A DNA stretch of 64,000 nucleotides, taken from assembly GCF_014837015.1 (NCBI RefSeq), contig NZ_JACSPT010000002.1:186001-250000 (forward strand). The letters run 5' to 3'. How positions within the stretch are numbered: position 1 is the stretch's first letter; each line of letters begins with the position of its first letter. Under the pieces are notes generated by a model. That model ran no database searches. It was not told the DNA's origin and saw nothing but the letters and a program-made list of their open reading frames with translations. Below, piece after piece: positions 27,931 to 37,156 of this stretch. The translations under genes and the position numbers were made by a program. The stretch is from Acinetobacter pecorum (lineage in GTDB: Bacteria > Pseudomonadota > Gammaproteobacteria > Pseudomonadales > Moraxellaceae).

Positions 27931-29280
27931 ATGGAGCAAAATATACAAGAAAAATCACTCATCAAAACGGTGATTGATCAAAGAATTTCTAAGTATCAGT
28001 GGATGGTCATTGCACTTTGTTTTCTGATTGCATTATTTGATGGTTTTGACACCCAAGCTGTTGCATTTACTGCACCCGCCTTGCTAGTACACTTTGACTT
28101 AGAAACAGGTGCATTAGCACCGATTTTAACTGCAGGTATCGTCGGAATGACGATAGGTGCAATGCTCTTAGGACTAGTAGGGGATAAATTAGGACGTCGA
28201 AAAACATTAATCATATGTACGGCCATTTTTTCTCTAGCAACTATATTTATTGCGTATGTGACGAGTGTTGATCAAATATTAGTATTGAGATTTATTGCTG
28301 GATTGGGGATGGGTGGAGCGACACCTGTGTTGCTTGCATTGGCTGCCGAATATTCTCCGCAACGTTTCAAAGGCACAGTTACTACAGGCGTTTTGTTAGC
28401 CTTGCCAGCAGGGGCAATGTTAGGTGGCTTACTGGCTGCCAAGATTTTGCCAGTGCTAGGTTGGCAAGGGATCTATTTGATTGGCGGTGGATTCCCGTTG
28501 CTATTGCTGTTTGTCATGTATTTCTTGTTGCCTGAATCTTTGGAATATTTAGCGCAAAACAATAAAAGTTCCTCTTTGAGATCAATTCAAAAAATTCTCA
28601 ATAAAATTTCTCCGGGGATTGGCGAGATTAAAGTCAAAGACCTACTTCAGCCAAATAAGACACAACAACAAAAAGCCAAGTTGGCGATCTTGTTTCAAAA
28701 TAATTTGGCTCGTACTACCATTGGCGTATGGGGTACTTATTTCTTTAACTGGATTGCGTGGTTTATGTTGTTATCGTGGTTGCCGACTGTATTGAAACAG
28801 GCAGGATTGGCACCGGAAAATGCGCCTTATGCATCCGTTACAGTAAATGCTGCCTTTATCTTATTTGCCTTGCCATTAGCTTATTGGCTACCTAAAGTAA
28901 ATACAGCTAAAATTCTCACTTTTATGCTAATTACAGGATTGGTGATCGTCGCTGGTTTAGGTTTATTTATTGAAAGTAATCAGTGGGGCTATATCTTCGC
29001 TTTGATTGCATTGGCAGGATTTGGAATTGGCGGTCAGCAGTTGGCTTTGAATTACCTGGTGGTCGCTGCATATCCAACTCAAGTTCGAGCAACTGCCACA
29101 GGGTGGGCAATTGGAATGGGCCGTATGGGTGCAATTTTAGGATCAGCCATTGGCGGAATTGTACTCACGCAATATGGTGTTTCAGGTTATTTTTATGCGC
29201 TTGGCGTACCTCTATTATTGGCTCTCTGCTGTGTCTTCCTGATTAAATATCGCATTCCAAAGGTTCAGGTAGATGCATAA
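27931..29280 (+). CDS. MFS transporter of the aromatic acid:H+ symporter (AAHS) type
   Basis: A 449-residue inner-membrane protein with 12 hydrophobic segments. The AAHS signature FLIALFDGFDTQAVAFTAP near residues 31-50 has the DGxDxQ motif of PcaK/MhpT/BenK. The loop LGDKLGRRKTLI near 85-100 is the MFS A motif. PcaK-type proteins import 4-hydroxybenzoate and related aromatic acids. No aromatic catabolic gene is close by, so the substrate is open. It lies between two nearly identical terminators, so it is an isolated transcription unit that may have been inserted. Confidence 0.85.
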   Translation: MEQNIQEKSLIKTVIDQRISKYQWMVIALCFLIALFDGFDTQAVAFTAPALLVHFDLETGALAPILTAGIVGMTIGAMLLGLVGDKLGRRKTLIICTAIFSLATIFIAYVTSVDQILVLRFIAGLGMGGATPVLLALAAEYSPQRFKGTVTTGVLLALPAGAMLGGLLAAKILPVLGWQGIYLIGGGFPLLLLFVMYFLLPESLEYLAQNNKSSSLRSIQKILNKISPGIGEIKVKDLLQPNKTQQQKAKLAILFQNNLARTTIGVWGTYFFNWIAWFMLLSWLPTVLKQAGLAPENAPYASVTVNAAFILFALPLAYWLPKVNTAKILTFMLITGLVIVAGLGLFIESNQWGYIFALIALAGFGIGGQQLALNYLVVAAYPTQVRATATGWAIGMGRMGAILGSAIGGIVLTQYGVSGYFYALGVPLLLALCCVFLIKYRIPKVQVDA

Positions 29281-29320
29281 TATTTTTGTATAAAATTAGA
29301 TTGAAATTCTGTATTTAAAT

Positions 29321-29351
29321 AAAAAGGAGATCGAAATGATCTCCTTTTTTT
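29321..29351 (+). terminator. Terminator of the AAHS transporter gene (twin of 27773-27804)
   Basis: The stem AAAAAGGAGATC/GATCTCCTTTTT has the same arms as the dat-ddc terminator, with loop GAAAT in place of GAAA. Confidence 0.92.
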
Positions 29352-29631
29352 ATGGGCTTTAAAAAAACAAAAAAGGTCATTTCCCAGATCAAAATTCACC
29401 ACAAAAATCCAGAAGGTCTGAATCCCGTTTAGCCTGTTATTTATTTGTCATAGGCTTATGTAAAACTGAGGAGCAGGATTTATCTTGGGTTCGGGTTTAT
29501 AAAAAATGTTACATGTCATCGGTCTAAATTTTTTATTGAACTGAATGATATAAAGAACTTAATCATTGAAATCCATAAAAATTTAATCAAGAAAAAACCG
29601 CTAGATTAAAAATCACTAAATCGTAATAAAG
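29352..29631. other. Intergenic region before the PHO box
   Basis: AT-rich and non-coding by eye. A 26-codon ORF from an ATG near 29352 lacks a ribosome-binding site and is not called. Confidence 0.35.
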
Positions 29632-29650
29632 CTGTAACTTATCTGTCATA
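29632..29650 (+). promoter_or_regulatory. PHO box upstream of pstS
   Basis: CTGTAACTTATCTGTCATA consists of two CTGTMAY direct repeats with 11-base periodicity, matching the PhoB consensus half-sites seen in E. coli pstS. It ends 91 bases before the pstS ATG. A phosphate-starvation activator PhoB is expected to bind here. The match is by eye. Confidence 0.8.
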
Positions 29651-29741
29651 TTCTAAAATCAAAATGCAGGTATCGAAAGAAGTACAAAACTGAATAAAAA
29701 GTGGTGTACTCCAAATTTGCATAAATGAGAGAGATACTAGA

Positions 29742-30773
29742 ATGCGCTTTACAAATTTAGCTTTAGCATTAGCAGTAACCGGGGCAGCTGCTGTAACGAC
29801 TGCACATGCAGCTCGTGACACCATTCAAATTGCAGGTTCTTCAACTGTACTTCCATATGCCAGTATCGTGGCAGAAGAATTCGGTAATACTTTTCCACAG
29901 TTTAAAACACCAGTCGTCGGTTCTGGCGGTTCTTCAGGCGGTTTAAAGCAGTTCTGTAATGGTGTAGGGGATAATACCATTGATATCGCAAACTCTTCTC
30001 GTCAAATCAAAAGTACTGAACTGGCAGAATGTAAAAAGAATGGCGTTAATCAGGTATTAGAAATCAAAATCGGTTACGACGGTATTGTATTTGCATCAAA
30101 TGCCAACAAAGCTGCTTATAAACTGCGTCCACAGCATGTCTTCGCTGCACTTGCTGCAGAGCTTCCATCCAATGGAAAAATGGTTGCTAACCCTTATACG
30201 CGTTGGAACCAGATTGATAAAAACCTGCCGAATGAACCGATCACACTGGTAATCCCGGCTTCGAATCATGGTACGCGCGAAGTCTTCCAGGAGAAAATGG
30301 TGGATGCAGGTTGTGAAACGTACGCTGCAATTAAGTCTCTAGACAAAGATGCCAAGAAAAAAGCCTGTTCTACATTCCGTAAAGATGGCCGTGTAGTTGA
30401 AATTGCCGGTGACTATACCGAAACATTGGCACGTTTGAAAACTTCTCCAAGTGCGGTGGGTGTGTTTGGTTTAGGTTTCTATGACCAGAATCGTGACCGT
30501 CTGCGTGTTGCGACGGTGAACAATGTAGCACCTTCTGAAAAGACCATTTTAAATGGTGCTTATCCGGTATCCCGCCCACTGTTCTTCTACGTTAAAGGTG
30601 AACACTTAAAATCAATCAAAGGCTTACCGCAGTTTACTGAATACTTCCTGAACAAAAAAGTGTCTGGCAAAGGCTCTAAGCTGGAAAAAGCAGGTCTGAT
30701 TTCAATGTCTGATAAAGAACGTGCAGCAGTTCTGGCAAATTTCAAGGCGGGTAAAGTGGTTGTAGTGAAGTAA
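29742..30773 (+). CDS. pstS: Phosphate-binding protein PstS
   Basis: This is the periplasmic receptor of the high-affinity phosphate ABC transporter. The 343-residue protein has a signal peptide ending AHA-ARD (about residue 24), then IAGSSTVLPYASIVAEEF, the phosphate-binding loop SGGSSGGLKQFCNG near 67-80, and SSRQIKSTE, typical of the PstS subgroup in Pseudomonas and Acinetobacter. Four cysteines could form disulfides. A PHO box lies upstream. A hairpin after the stop probably lets pstS be expressed above pstCAB. Confidence 0.93.
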   Translation: MRFTNLALALAVTGAAAVTTAHAARDTIQIAGSSTVLPYASIVAEEFGNTFPQFKTPVVGSGGSSGGLKQFCNGVGDNTIDIANSSRQIKSTELAECKKNGVNQVLEIKIGYDGIVFASNANKAAYKLRPQHVFAALAAELPSNGKMVANPYTRWNQIDKNLPNEPITLVIPASNHGTREVFQEKMVDAGCETYAAIKSLDKDAKKKACSTFRKDGRVVEIAGDYTETLARLKTSPSAVGVFGLGFYDQNRDRLRVATVNNVAPSEKTILNGAYPVSRPLFFYVKGEHLKSIKGLPQFTEYFLNKKVSGKGSKLEKAGLISMSDKERAAVLANFKAGKVVVVK

Positions 30774-30793
30774 TCACTGATTTTGAAAATGCT

Positions 30794-30825
30794 GGTGGTA
30801 GGGTCAACCTGCCATCGGCTTTTTG
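30794..30825 (+). promoter_or_regulatory. Hairpin between pstS and pstC
   Basis: GGTGGTAGG (30794-30802) pairs with CCTGCCATC (30808-30816) with two G-U pairs, followed shortly by TTTTT. It is an imperfect terminator placed after pstS and 62 bases before pstC, suited to partial termination and higher PstS than permease levels. Confidence 0.55.
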
Positions 30826-30877
30826 CGATAAACAAGTTTTTTCAAACCATTAAAATTGAAAAAACAGTGGAGAATAC

Positions 30878-32257
30878 ATGAATCTGCTACTTATAGGTGT
30901 GTTATTGGCCATCATGGCCATAGCCTATCAAATCGGATTAAGTAAAAGCCGTAACTTAGCAGGTAAGGGAAGCAATTCTGCAAACTTACACTCGCGTCCC
31001 GGATATTATGGTGCCCTGGTTGCACTATGGTGTGGTATCCCTGCGTTTTTAATTTTGATTGTTTGGAACATGGTTGAGCCAAGTTTTCTGGAGCAGGTGG
31101 TACTTAAGCATTTGCCAGAAAATGTTTCGGCCAGTCTGGATTCGGCAAGTCTGAGTGTTGTCATCGATCGTGTTCAGGCACTAGCTTCAGGTTTTGGGGT
31201 GAGTGATACCCCTGCAGCTTATGAGGTCGCAGCGGCAGAACAGCTGGCTAAATTTTCAACCATCGGTACCTTTGCCAAACTGGCAGTAGTGATTTCGGCA
31301 GCGCTGGCTGGTCTGGTCTGGGCCAAGAAACATATTAGCCAGGAATTTCGTGCGCGTAACCAGGTCGAGAAAATGATTAATATCGGCCTGGCATTGTGTT
31401 CTGGTGTGGCAATTCTGACCACCCTCGGGATTGTGATGTCGATGTTTGGCGAGGCGATGCGCTTCTTCAGCTTTGTCAGCCCACTGGATTTCTTCTTTGG
31501 TACCGAATGGAACCCGGGTTTTAGTACCTCAGGCAGTGCTGAGGGCAGTTATGGTTTATTGCCATTGTTATGGGGCACGCTCATGGTCAGCGGGATCGCA
31601 CTTCTGGTTGCGGTTCCAGTTGGCCTGATGATTGCGATCTATCTGGCAGAGTATGCCTCACCGAGATTCCGCTCTTGGGCAAAACCAACCATTGAAGTGT
31701 TAGCGGGTATTCCTACGATTGTCTATGGGGTCTTTGCCTTGATGATTATCGGTCCATTCCTTAAAAGCATGGGTGCTCTGGTTGGACTCGAAATTAATGC
31801 CACCAGTGCGCTGACAGCCGGTCTGGTCATGGGCATCATGATCATTCCATTTGTATCTTCTCTGTCAGATGACATTATTACTCAAGTACCACGTGCTTTA
31901 CGTGATGGTTCTTTGGGTTTGGGTGCCACCAAATCTGAAACGATCCGTCAGGTGGTTTTACCTGCAGCCTTGCCCGGTATTATTGGTGCGTTCCTGTTGG
32001 CAGCGTCACGTGCGATTGGTGAGACCATGATTGTGGTCCTGGCAGCCGGTAACAGTCCGCAGCTGCATGCCAATCCGCTTGAAGCCGTATCTACGGTTAC
32101 GATTACCATCGTCAATCAGCTAACTGGTGATACTGATTTTGCTAGTCCGCAAGCACTGGTGGCCTTTGCACTAGGATTGACGCTATTCGTCATTACCTTA
32201 GGTTTGAACATTGTTGCACTGATCATCGTGCGTAAATATCGTGAGCAATACGACTAA
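30878..32257 (+). CDS. pstC: Phosphate ABC transporter permease PstC
   Basis: A 459-residue permease, longer than the 319-residue E. coli PstC because of an N-terminal extension with two extra membrane segments (about 2-18 and 42-65) and a periplasmic stretch to about 130. The BPD-transport core follows, with FGTEWNPG near 208 and the EAA loop DGSLGLGATKSETIRQVVLPAALPGI near 343-370, which docks on PstB. Its TAATGA end overlaps the pstA ATG by one base. Confidence 0.93.
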   Translation: MNLLLIGVLLAIMAIAYQIGLSKSRNLAGKGSNSANLHSRPGYYGALVALWCGIPAFLILIVWNMVEPSFLEQVVLKHLPENVSASLDSASLSVVIDRVQALASGFGVSDTPAAYEVAAAEQLAKFSTIGTFAKLAVVISAALAGLVWAKKHISQEFRARNQVEKMINIGLALCSGVAILTTLGIVMSMFGEAMRFFSFVSPLDFFFGTEWNPGFSTSGSAEGSYGLLPLLWGTLMVSGIALLVAVPVGLMIAIYLAEYASPRFRSWAKPTIEVLAGIPTIVYGVFALMIIGPFLKSMGALVGLEINATSALTAGLVMGIMIIPFVSSLSDDIITQVPRALRDGSLGLGATKSETIRQVVLPAALPGIIGAFLLAASRAIGETMIVVLAAGNSPQLHANPLEAVSTVTITIVNQLTGDTDFASPQALVAFALGLTLFVITLGLNIVALIIVRKYREQYD

Positions 32258-33648
32258 TGAGTACTTCAAATACAACGCCTGTGGATCAGCGTATTGATCC
32301 ATCCGTCGCTGCCGAGCTGCGTGAAAAGCGTAAGAAGACCATTCAAAGCTCTTTGGCACGACGTCATCGTAAAGAAAAAACCTTCCGTCTATTTGGTTTC
32401 TCTGCGGTACTTGCAGGTTTGTTCTTTGTGGTATTGCTGTTCGGTAGCATTTTGTCCAAAGGTCTTCCTGCATTCTGGCAAAGCAGTATGAATTTGCCGA
32501 TCTATTTCGATCCTGCCATTGTGAATATTGGCCCGAAACCAAAGCCTCTTGCAGGAGAATCTCCGGTGCAGTTTGAAGATCGCTTTATTGCATGGCAGAC
32601 CGAAGTGGGCATGGTGGATTGGGATGCCCTGATTATCAACGGCATGATTGCCAAAGACCGCAAGCTGGAAAGTCAACGTGATGAACTGGGTTCTATATAT
32701 ACTAGCTCGGAAGCTTACCGTTTGCGTGACATGGTTATGAAAGATCCAGCTCTGGTCGGTCAAAGCAAAGAAGTGAAAATTCTGGCTGATGCTAATGTTG
32801 ATGTCTGGTTAGCTGGAAATATTGACCGTGATCTTCCAGATGAACAGCAGCAACTAAGTCCTGAAGTACGTCAGGTGGCGGATGAAATGAAAGCCGCTGG
32901 TGTAATCGAGAATAGTTTCAATACCAATATTTTTACTAGCCCGGATTCGCGCAGTTCGCCGGCAACTTCCGGACTGGCAGGTGCCTTCATGGGCTCGCTG
33001 TTCATGATGATGATCGTGATCTTTATCTCGATTCCAATCGGGGTAGCCTCTGCGATCTATCTGGAAGAATTTGCACCGAAAAACTGGATTACCGATGTCG
33101 TAGAAGTCAATATCAACAATCTGGCAGCCGTTCCCTCAATTGTCTTCGGTCTGTTGGGTGCAGCAATTTTCATTGGCTGGATGCATTTGCCACTCTCAGC
33201 ACCATTGGTGGGTGGTCTGGTTCTGAGTCTGATGACCTTGCCGACCGTGATTATTACCACACGTGCATCACTTAAAGCTGTTCCACCTTCGATTCGTCAG
33301 GCAGCTTTAGGACTCGGCGCTTCCCGTATTCAGACAGTATTCCATCATGTGTTGCCATTGGCTTTGCCGGGTATTTTAACGGGCGCAATCATCGGAGTTG
33401 CACAAGCTTTGGGTGAAACAGCACCATTATTATTGATCGGAATGAGTGCTTTTGTTGCCAGCGTTCCAGCTACTCCATTTGATCAGTCAACGGCTTTACC
33501 GGTGCAGATTTTCTTATGGCAAGGCAATGAATTGCGTAACTTCTTTGAAGGTCGTACTGCAGCGGCAATTATTGTACTTCTGGCCATGATGATCAGCTTG
33601 AACAGTCTGGCTATCTGGCTACGTAAGAAATTTGAAGTCCGTTGGTAA
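32257..33648 (+). CDS. pstA: Phosphate ABC transporter permease PstA
   Basis: A 463-residue permease with a basic cytoplasmic N terminus, a first membrane segment at about 48-70, and a long predicted periplasmic region (75-235). A standard PstA core of five further segments follows. The EAA loop [25 protein letters not shown] lies near 347-372. E. coli PstA has 296 residues, so the periplasmic insert accounts for the difference. Such long PstA proteins occur in pseudomonads. It is coupled to pstC by stop/start overlap. Confidence 0.93.
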   Translation: MSTSNTTPVDQRIDPSVAAELREKRKKTIQSSLARRHRKEKTFRLFGFSAVLAGLFFVVLLFGSILSKGLPAFWQSSMNLPIYFDPAIVNIGPKPKPLAGESPVQFEDRFIAWQTEVGMVDWDALIINGMIAKDRKLESQRDELGSIYTSSEAYRLRDMVMKDPALVGQSKEVKILADANVDVWLAGNIDRDLPDEQQQLSPEVRQVADEMKAAGVIENSFNTNIFTSPDSRSSPATSGLAGAFMGSLFMMMIVIFISIPIGVASAIYLEEFAPKNWITDVVEVNINNLAAVPSIVFGLLGAAIFIGWMHLPLSAPLVGGLVLSLMTLPTVIITTRASLKAVPPSIRQAALGLGASRIQTVFHHVLPLALPGILTGAIIGVAQALGETAPLLLIGMSAFVASVPATPFDQSTALPVQIFLWQGNELRNFFEGRTAAAIIVLLAMMISLNSLAIWLRKKFEVRW

Positions 33649-33662
33649 TAGGGGGCAGAATC

Positions 33663-34574
33663 ATGAACACAACTATTATTCAAAATTCCTTAGAAAAGGA
33701 TCGATCCGTGAATTCACAACAGACACAATTTAGCTCGGATGAGGCGACCCAAAAGCCGGCAACTCCGTTTGTTTCCCAGTTCGATACACAAAGCAGCAAA
33801 AAAGATGCAAAGGTGACGAATGTGAAACTTAGTACTTCCGATGTGCATGTGTACTATGGTGAAGCGGAAGCGATTAAGGGTATTGACCTGAACATTTATG
33901 AAAATGAAGTGATTGCTTTTATTGGGCCCTCAGGCTGTGGTAAATCAACCTTCCTGCGTACCTTAAATCGCATGAATGACACTATCGACAGTTGTCGGGT
34001 GAGTGGTAAGGTTATGCTGGACAATCAGGATATTTATGATCCAAACCTGGATGTGGTATTGTTGCGTGCCCAAGTCGGTATGGTGTTCCAGAAGCCGAAT
34101 CCGTTTCCGAAATCAATTTTTGATAACGTAGCATATGGCCCGAAATTGCACGGTTTAGCACGTGACAAGTATGATCTTGAGGAAATTGTGGAAGGCAGCC
34201 TACGTAAAGCCGGCTTGTGGGAAGAAGTGAAAGACCGTTTGAATCAGCCGGGAACAGGTTTGTCAGGTGGTCAGCAGCAGCGTCTATGTATCGCACGTAC
34301 AATTGCAGTATCACCTGAAGTGATCCTGATGGATGAACCATGTTCAGCTCTTGATCCTATTGCAACCGCTAAAGTGGAAGAGTTGATTTCTGAGCTATCT
34401 ACGCAATATACCATCGCGATTGTAACTCACTCCATGCAACAGGCTGCACGGGTTTCTGACCGCACTGCGTATTTCCATCTGGGTGATCTGATTGAAGTCA
34501 ACTCGACCGAAAAAGTCTTTACCCAGCCAGATCATCAGTTGACTGAAGCCTATATTACAGGGCGTTTTGGTTAA
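33663..34574 (+). CDS. pstB: Phosphate ABC transporter ATPase PstB
   Basis: This is the cytoplasmic ATPase of the phosphate importer. The ATG at 33663 follows an AGGGGG ribosome-binding site and gives 303 residues. The first 48 or so are a polar extension not found in E. coli PstB (257 residues), so an internal start cannot be excluded. Walker [10 protein letters not shown], signature [13 protein letters not shown], Walker [14 protein letters not shown] and the switch histidine in [14 protein letters not shown] are all present. The operon ends here without phoU. Confidence 0.93.
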   Translation: MNTTIIQNSLEKDRSVNSQQTQFSSDEATQKPATPFVSQFDTQSSKKDAKVTNVKLSTSDVHVYYGEAEAIKGIDLNIYENEVIAFIGPSGCGKSTFLRTLNRMNDTIDSCRVSGKVMLDNQDIYDPNLDVVLLRAQVGMVFQKPNPFPKSIFDNVAYGPKLHGLARDKYDLEEIVEGSLRKAGLWEEVKDRLNQPGTGLSGGQQQRLCIARTIAVSPEVILMDEPCSALDPIATAKVEELISELSTQYTIAIVTHSMQQAARVSDRTAYFHLGDLIEVNSTEKVFTQPDHQLTEAYITGRFG

Positions 34575-34587
34575 TTATTACTTTCTG

Positions 34588-34615
34588 AAAAAAGAGCTAT
34601 ATAGCTCTTTTTTTA
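34588..34615 (+). terminator. Terminator of pstSCAB
   Basis: AAAAAAGAGCTAT and ATAGCTCTTTTTT form a perfect self-complementary stem with a T-run, 14 bases after the pstB stop. Confidence 0.88.
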
Positions 34616-34662
34616 TCTCTGGACAGAATGAATGTATATAGAATAAAGGAATAGGGTCATTA

Positions 34663-34702
34663 AATTTTGGAAAAATAAAGAGAATCTAGTTTTTCCAAAA
34701 TT
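34663..34702. repeat. 13-base perfect inverted repeat
   Basis: AATTTTGGAAAAA (34663-34675) and TTTTTCCAAAATT (34690-34702) are exact inverse copies around a 14-base loop. They lie in the promoter region of the 58-codon ORF that starts at 34728, and could be an operator or a transcript hairpin. Confidence 0.75.
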
Positions 34703-34727
34703 CCTTTAGCATACTAAATTTTAGAAA

Positions 34728-34904
34728 ATGGCAGAGCTACCAAAAAATAAATATGGAAAAGGTTGTACAGTCTATGGAAATGATAAAAAAGATGTCAGTC
34801 TTTCTGATGTTGCTGATTACGTTGAGTGTAATCGTAGGTGGTTTATAGCATCAACTGTAAAAGGACAGCATATTTTATTTGGATCTGCTTGCTGTATGGG
34901 ATAA
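34728..34904 (+). CDS. Possible 58-residue cysteine-containing protein
   Basis: An ATG-initiated ORF reading MAELPKNKYGKGCTVYGN at its start, then an acidic-hydrophobic middle with VADYVECNRRWFIAS, ending HILFGSACCMG. It has four cysteines, no signal peptide and no membrane segment. Composition is protein-like, and no other reading frame here is better. Downstream, 34905-35000 contains a second short open stretch encoding KQHKALYANYALLVGMIAKTDYQ in another frame, so the whole could be the remains of a longer, frameshifted gene. I do not recognise it. A ribosome-binding site is not obvious. Confidence 0.4.
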   Translation: MAELPKNKYGKGCTVYGNDKKDVSLSDVADYVECNRRWFIASTVKGQHILFGSACCMG

Positions 34905-35119
34905 GTCTGAATCTCTATATAAATAAGACAAAACAGCACAAAGCTTTATATGCGAATTATGCCCTGTTAGTGGGTATGATTGCCAAGACCGACTATCAGT
35001 AGGAAATAGGTTTTTTGTAATACTAATCAATTAAGCAACAATATTGTATTGAAAAAAACATAAATTGACCTAATCTAAAGTAAGAAGCCCGAACTAATTA
35101 AATAGAGAACTGATTTTTT

Positions 35120-36082
35120 ATGTTATTTCATACTCCAAAACTGTCCGCTGAAATCCGTATTAGTCATCTCAATGCGCGTATCAATGAACAAAGAAAAAAA
35201 ATAGCGCAAACTACTGGCTCTAAACTGGAACTTTTACAGTTGTCACAACAACTGTCAAAAGAGGCGCGTGCGCGTAAGAAAACCAATCAGAAAATCTATG
35301 TACTCGATTTTAAAGGTGATATGGCTGCTTCCGCAGTAGAAGGTTTGCGTGAAGAAATCACTTTGATTCTCGCCACTGCCAAAGCAGGCCGTGACCGTGT
35401 TGTGGTGCGTCTGGAAAGTCCAGGCGGTATGGTGCATGGTTATGGACTTGCTGCAGCGCAACTAGTGCGTTTACGTGAAGCAGGTTTTCATCTGACCATC
35501 TGTGTCGATAAAGTAGCCGCTAGTGGTGGCTATATGATGGCATGTATCGCTAATGAAATTATTTCGGCGCCTTTTGCAATTGTGGGTTCAATTGGAGTGG
35601 TTGCTCAGGTACCAAATTTTAACCGTCTGTTGAAAGATAACAAAATTGACTTTGAACTCTATACCGCAGGTGAGTACAAACGTACTGTGACTATGTTCGG
35701 TGAAAATACCGAAGAGGGTAAAGCCAAGTTTGAGGAAGAATTGCAGCAAACCCATGCTTTATTCAAACATTTTGTTGAGAAGTATCGCCCGCAGCTCAAT
35801 ATTGAAAAAGTAGCAACTGGGGAGCATTGGTATGGTCGGGATGCGCTGGATCTTAATCTTGTTGATACCCTGCAAACCTCGGATGAATACTTGCTTAATG
35901 TGTTAACTCAGCATGATATTTATTTACTGCAGACTCGCAAGAAACCAACTTTGGGTGAAAAATTGGGCCTGCAAGCAGCGCAAATTGCTGATTCACTTGT
36001 GCCGACTGTCATGAATAAAGTCATGGAAAGCTTAAGCAAAGCCAATGCAAACTTGGTACAAATGCGTGATCCAAAACTGTAA
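35120..36082 (+). CDS. sohB: S49-family inner-membrane peptidase SohB
   Basis: A 320-residue SppA-like serine peptidase. The nucleophile serine is in the block PFAIVGSIGVVAQ (about residue 158) and the general-base lysine in YTAGEYKRTVTMFGEN (about 191). VVRLESPGGMVHGYG near 96-110 is the conserved oxyanion loop. In E. coli, SohB suppresses degP defects. E. coli SohB has an N-terminal membrane segment; here the N terminus is short and basic with no clear TM helix, so the protein may be soluble or peripheral. It is a single gene with a terminator. Confidence 0.88.
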   Translation: MLFHTPKLSAEIRISHLNARINEQRKKIAQTTGSKLELLQLSQQLSKEARARKKTNQKIYVLDFKGDMAASAVEGLREEITLILATAKAGRDRVVVRLESPGGMVHGYGLAAAQLVRLREAGFHLTICVDKVAASGGYMMACIANEIISAPFAIVGSIGVVAQVPNFNRLLKDNKIDFELYTAGEYKRTVTMFGENTEEGKAKFEEELQQTHALFKHFVEKYRPQLNIEKVATGEHWYGRDALDLNLVDTLQTSDEYLLNVLTQHDIYLLQTRKKPTLGEKLGLQAAQIADSLVPTVMNKVMESLSKANANLVQMRDPKL

Positions 36083-36106
36083 TCATTGGTTATAAAAGTT
36101 AGTGAA

Positions 36107-36139
36107 TAAAAAAAGCTCATATTCTGTGAGCTTTTTTTA
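36107..36139. terminator. Bidirectional terminator after sohB
   Basis: AAAAAAAGCTCA and TGAGCTTTTTTT pair around TATTCTG. It can serve sohB and, read leftward, the convergent gene ending at 36215. Confidence 0.85.
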
Positions 36140-36214
36140 TCTATACAATAATGTCCTGCATTGAAGATGTAATCACAGGATATTGATTCAAGATTGGACT
36201 ATCTGTTCGCCGGG

Positions 36215-36811
36215 TTATTTGGACAGATGGAAGCGGGATTTAAGAGCTTCCCATTTTGCTTGACGTCTTGCTTTGTGTTCAGCCTTTTTTTGTTCTTTTA
36301 GGGTTACATTGGCGATACGCTGCGATTCATGCCAGGCTTCAACGCTCGCTTCAATTTCTGATTGCACATCATCAAAACTCCAGCGATAAATGGTCGCACC
36401 GGTTTTGTCAAATAAAGCATCAATAAAATCTTCAGATTCTTCATAAGCATCAATGAGCAAGCCTGTGCTTTCTTCAGGTAAGGCTTGGCTGATTTTTGTC
36501 AATACAGCCATATCGTCCTGCTCATGATTAATGTCATAAGACTCACCGAGTAATGCACCCGCAGTAAAGCCTAGAACAATCCCGAGTGGGCCGCCTAATA
36601 TTCCAATTAAGGCACCAAGCAGGCCTCCGCCTACCAAGCCGCTATCCTGCCTAGGATCTAATTGTTCTTCAATTTTGAAATTTCCATTTTCGTGACGTTT
36701 GAGAAGGGTAATTTCGTTAATATTTTGGATAGGTGAATTTTTTAATTTATTAAAACCTTCAAAGGCTTTTGAGGGTTCATCCCATGTGATCAGAATAATA
36801 TTGTGAGCCAT
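36215..36811 (-). CDS. DUF1269-like protein with a glycine-rich membrane hairpin
   Basis: A 198-residue protein with a ferredoxin-like N-terminal region (NIILITWDEPSKAFEGFNKL). A central glycine-rich hydrophobic hairpin follows (GGGLLGALIGILGGPLGIVLGFTAGALLG, about 61-89), then a region resembling DUF1269 (ALPEESTGLLIDAYEE), and finally a long basic helical tail (EQKKAEHKARRQAKWEALKSRF). DUF1269 proteins are membrane-associated and of unknown function, often linked to stress. The gene stands alone. The family call is by pattern. Confidence 0.65.
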   Translation of the reverse strand: MAHNIILITWDEPSKAFEGFNKLKNSPIQNINEITLLKRHENGNFKIEEQLDPRQDSGLVGGGLLGALIGILGGPLGIVLGFTAGALLGESYDINHEQDDMAVLTKISQALPEESTGLLIDAYEESEDFIDALFDKTGATIYRWSFDDVQSEIEASVEAWHESQRIANVTLKEQKKAEHKARRQAKWEALKSRFHLSK

Positions 36812-37156
36812 TTCTTATTACCTAGTTTTAATTATTCGATATCGAAGATCATACAATCTCAGGTCTATTAAATGGGTTAATTTTTGTTGATATTAAGGTG
36901 TGTTTAGTTATATATGATCATGTATAGTCAAATAAGGAAAATGATGTCCTGGTTTTACTTTTATCTTGCTCAGAATTAAATTGAATTAATAAAGTTAAAA
37001 TTTTATTTTAACTTTCCATTAATAGAGCATTTTATTATCAGGGAGTCTCCTATAAATATTTTTATGCTAAAAATTAATATCAATTTTAAGTCAAATTTAA
37101 TTGTGGAAAATAAAATTCTATATAAATGATTTTTTTAATAAAATTAGAAGATAGTG
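36812..37156. other. AT-rich intergenic region
   Basis: About 345 very AT-rich bases lie between two minus-strand genes. No gene, terminator or clear repeat was found apart from scattered short ORFs under 25 codons. Confidence 0.4.
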
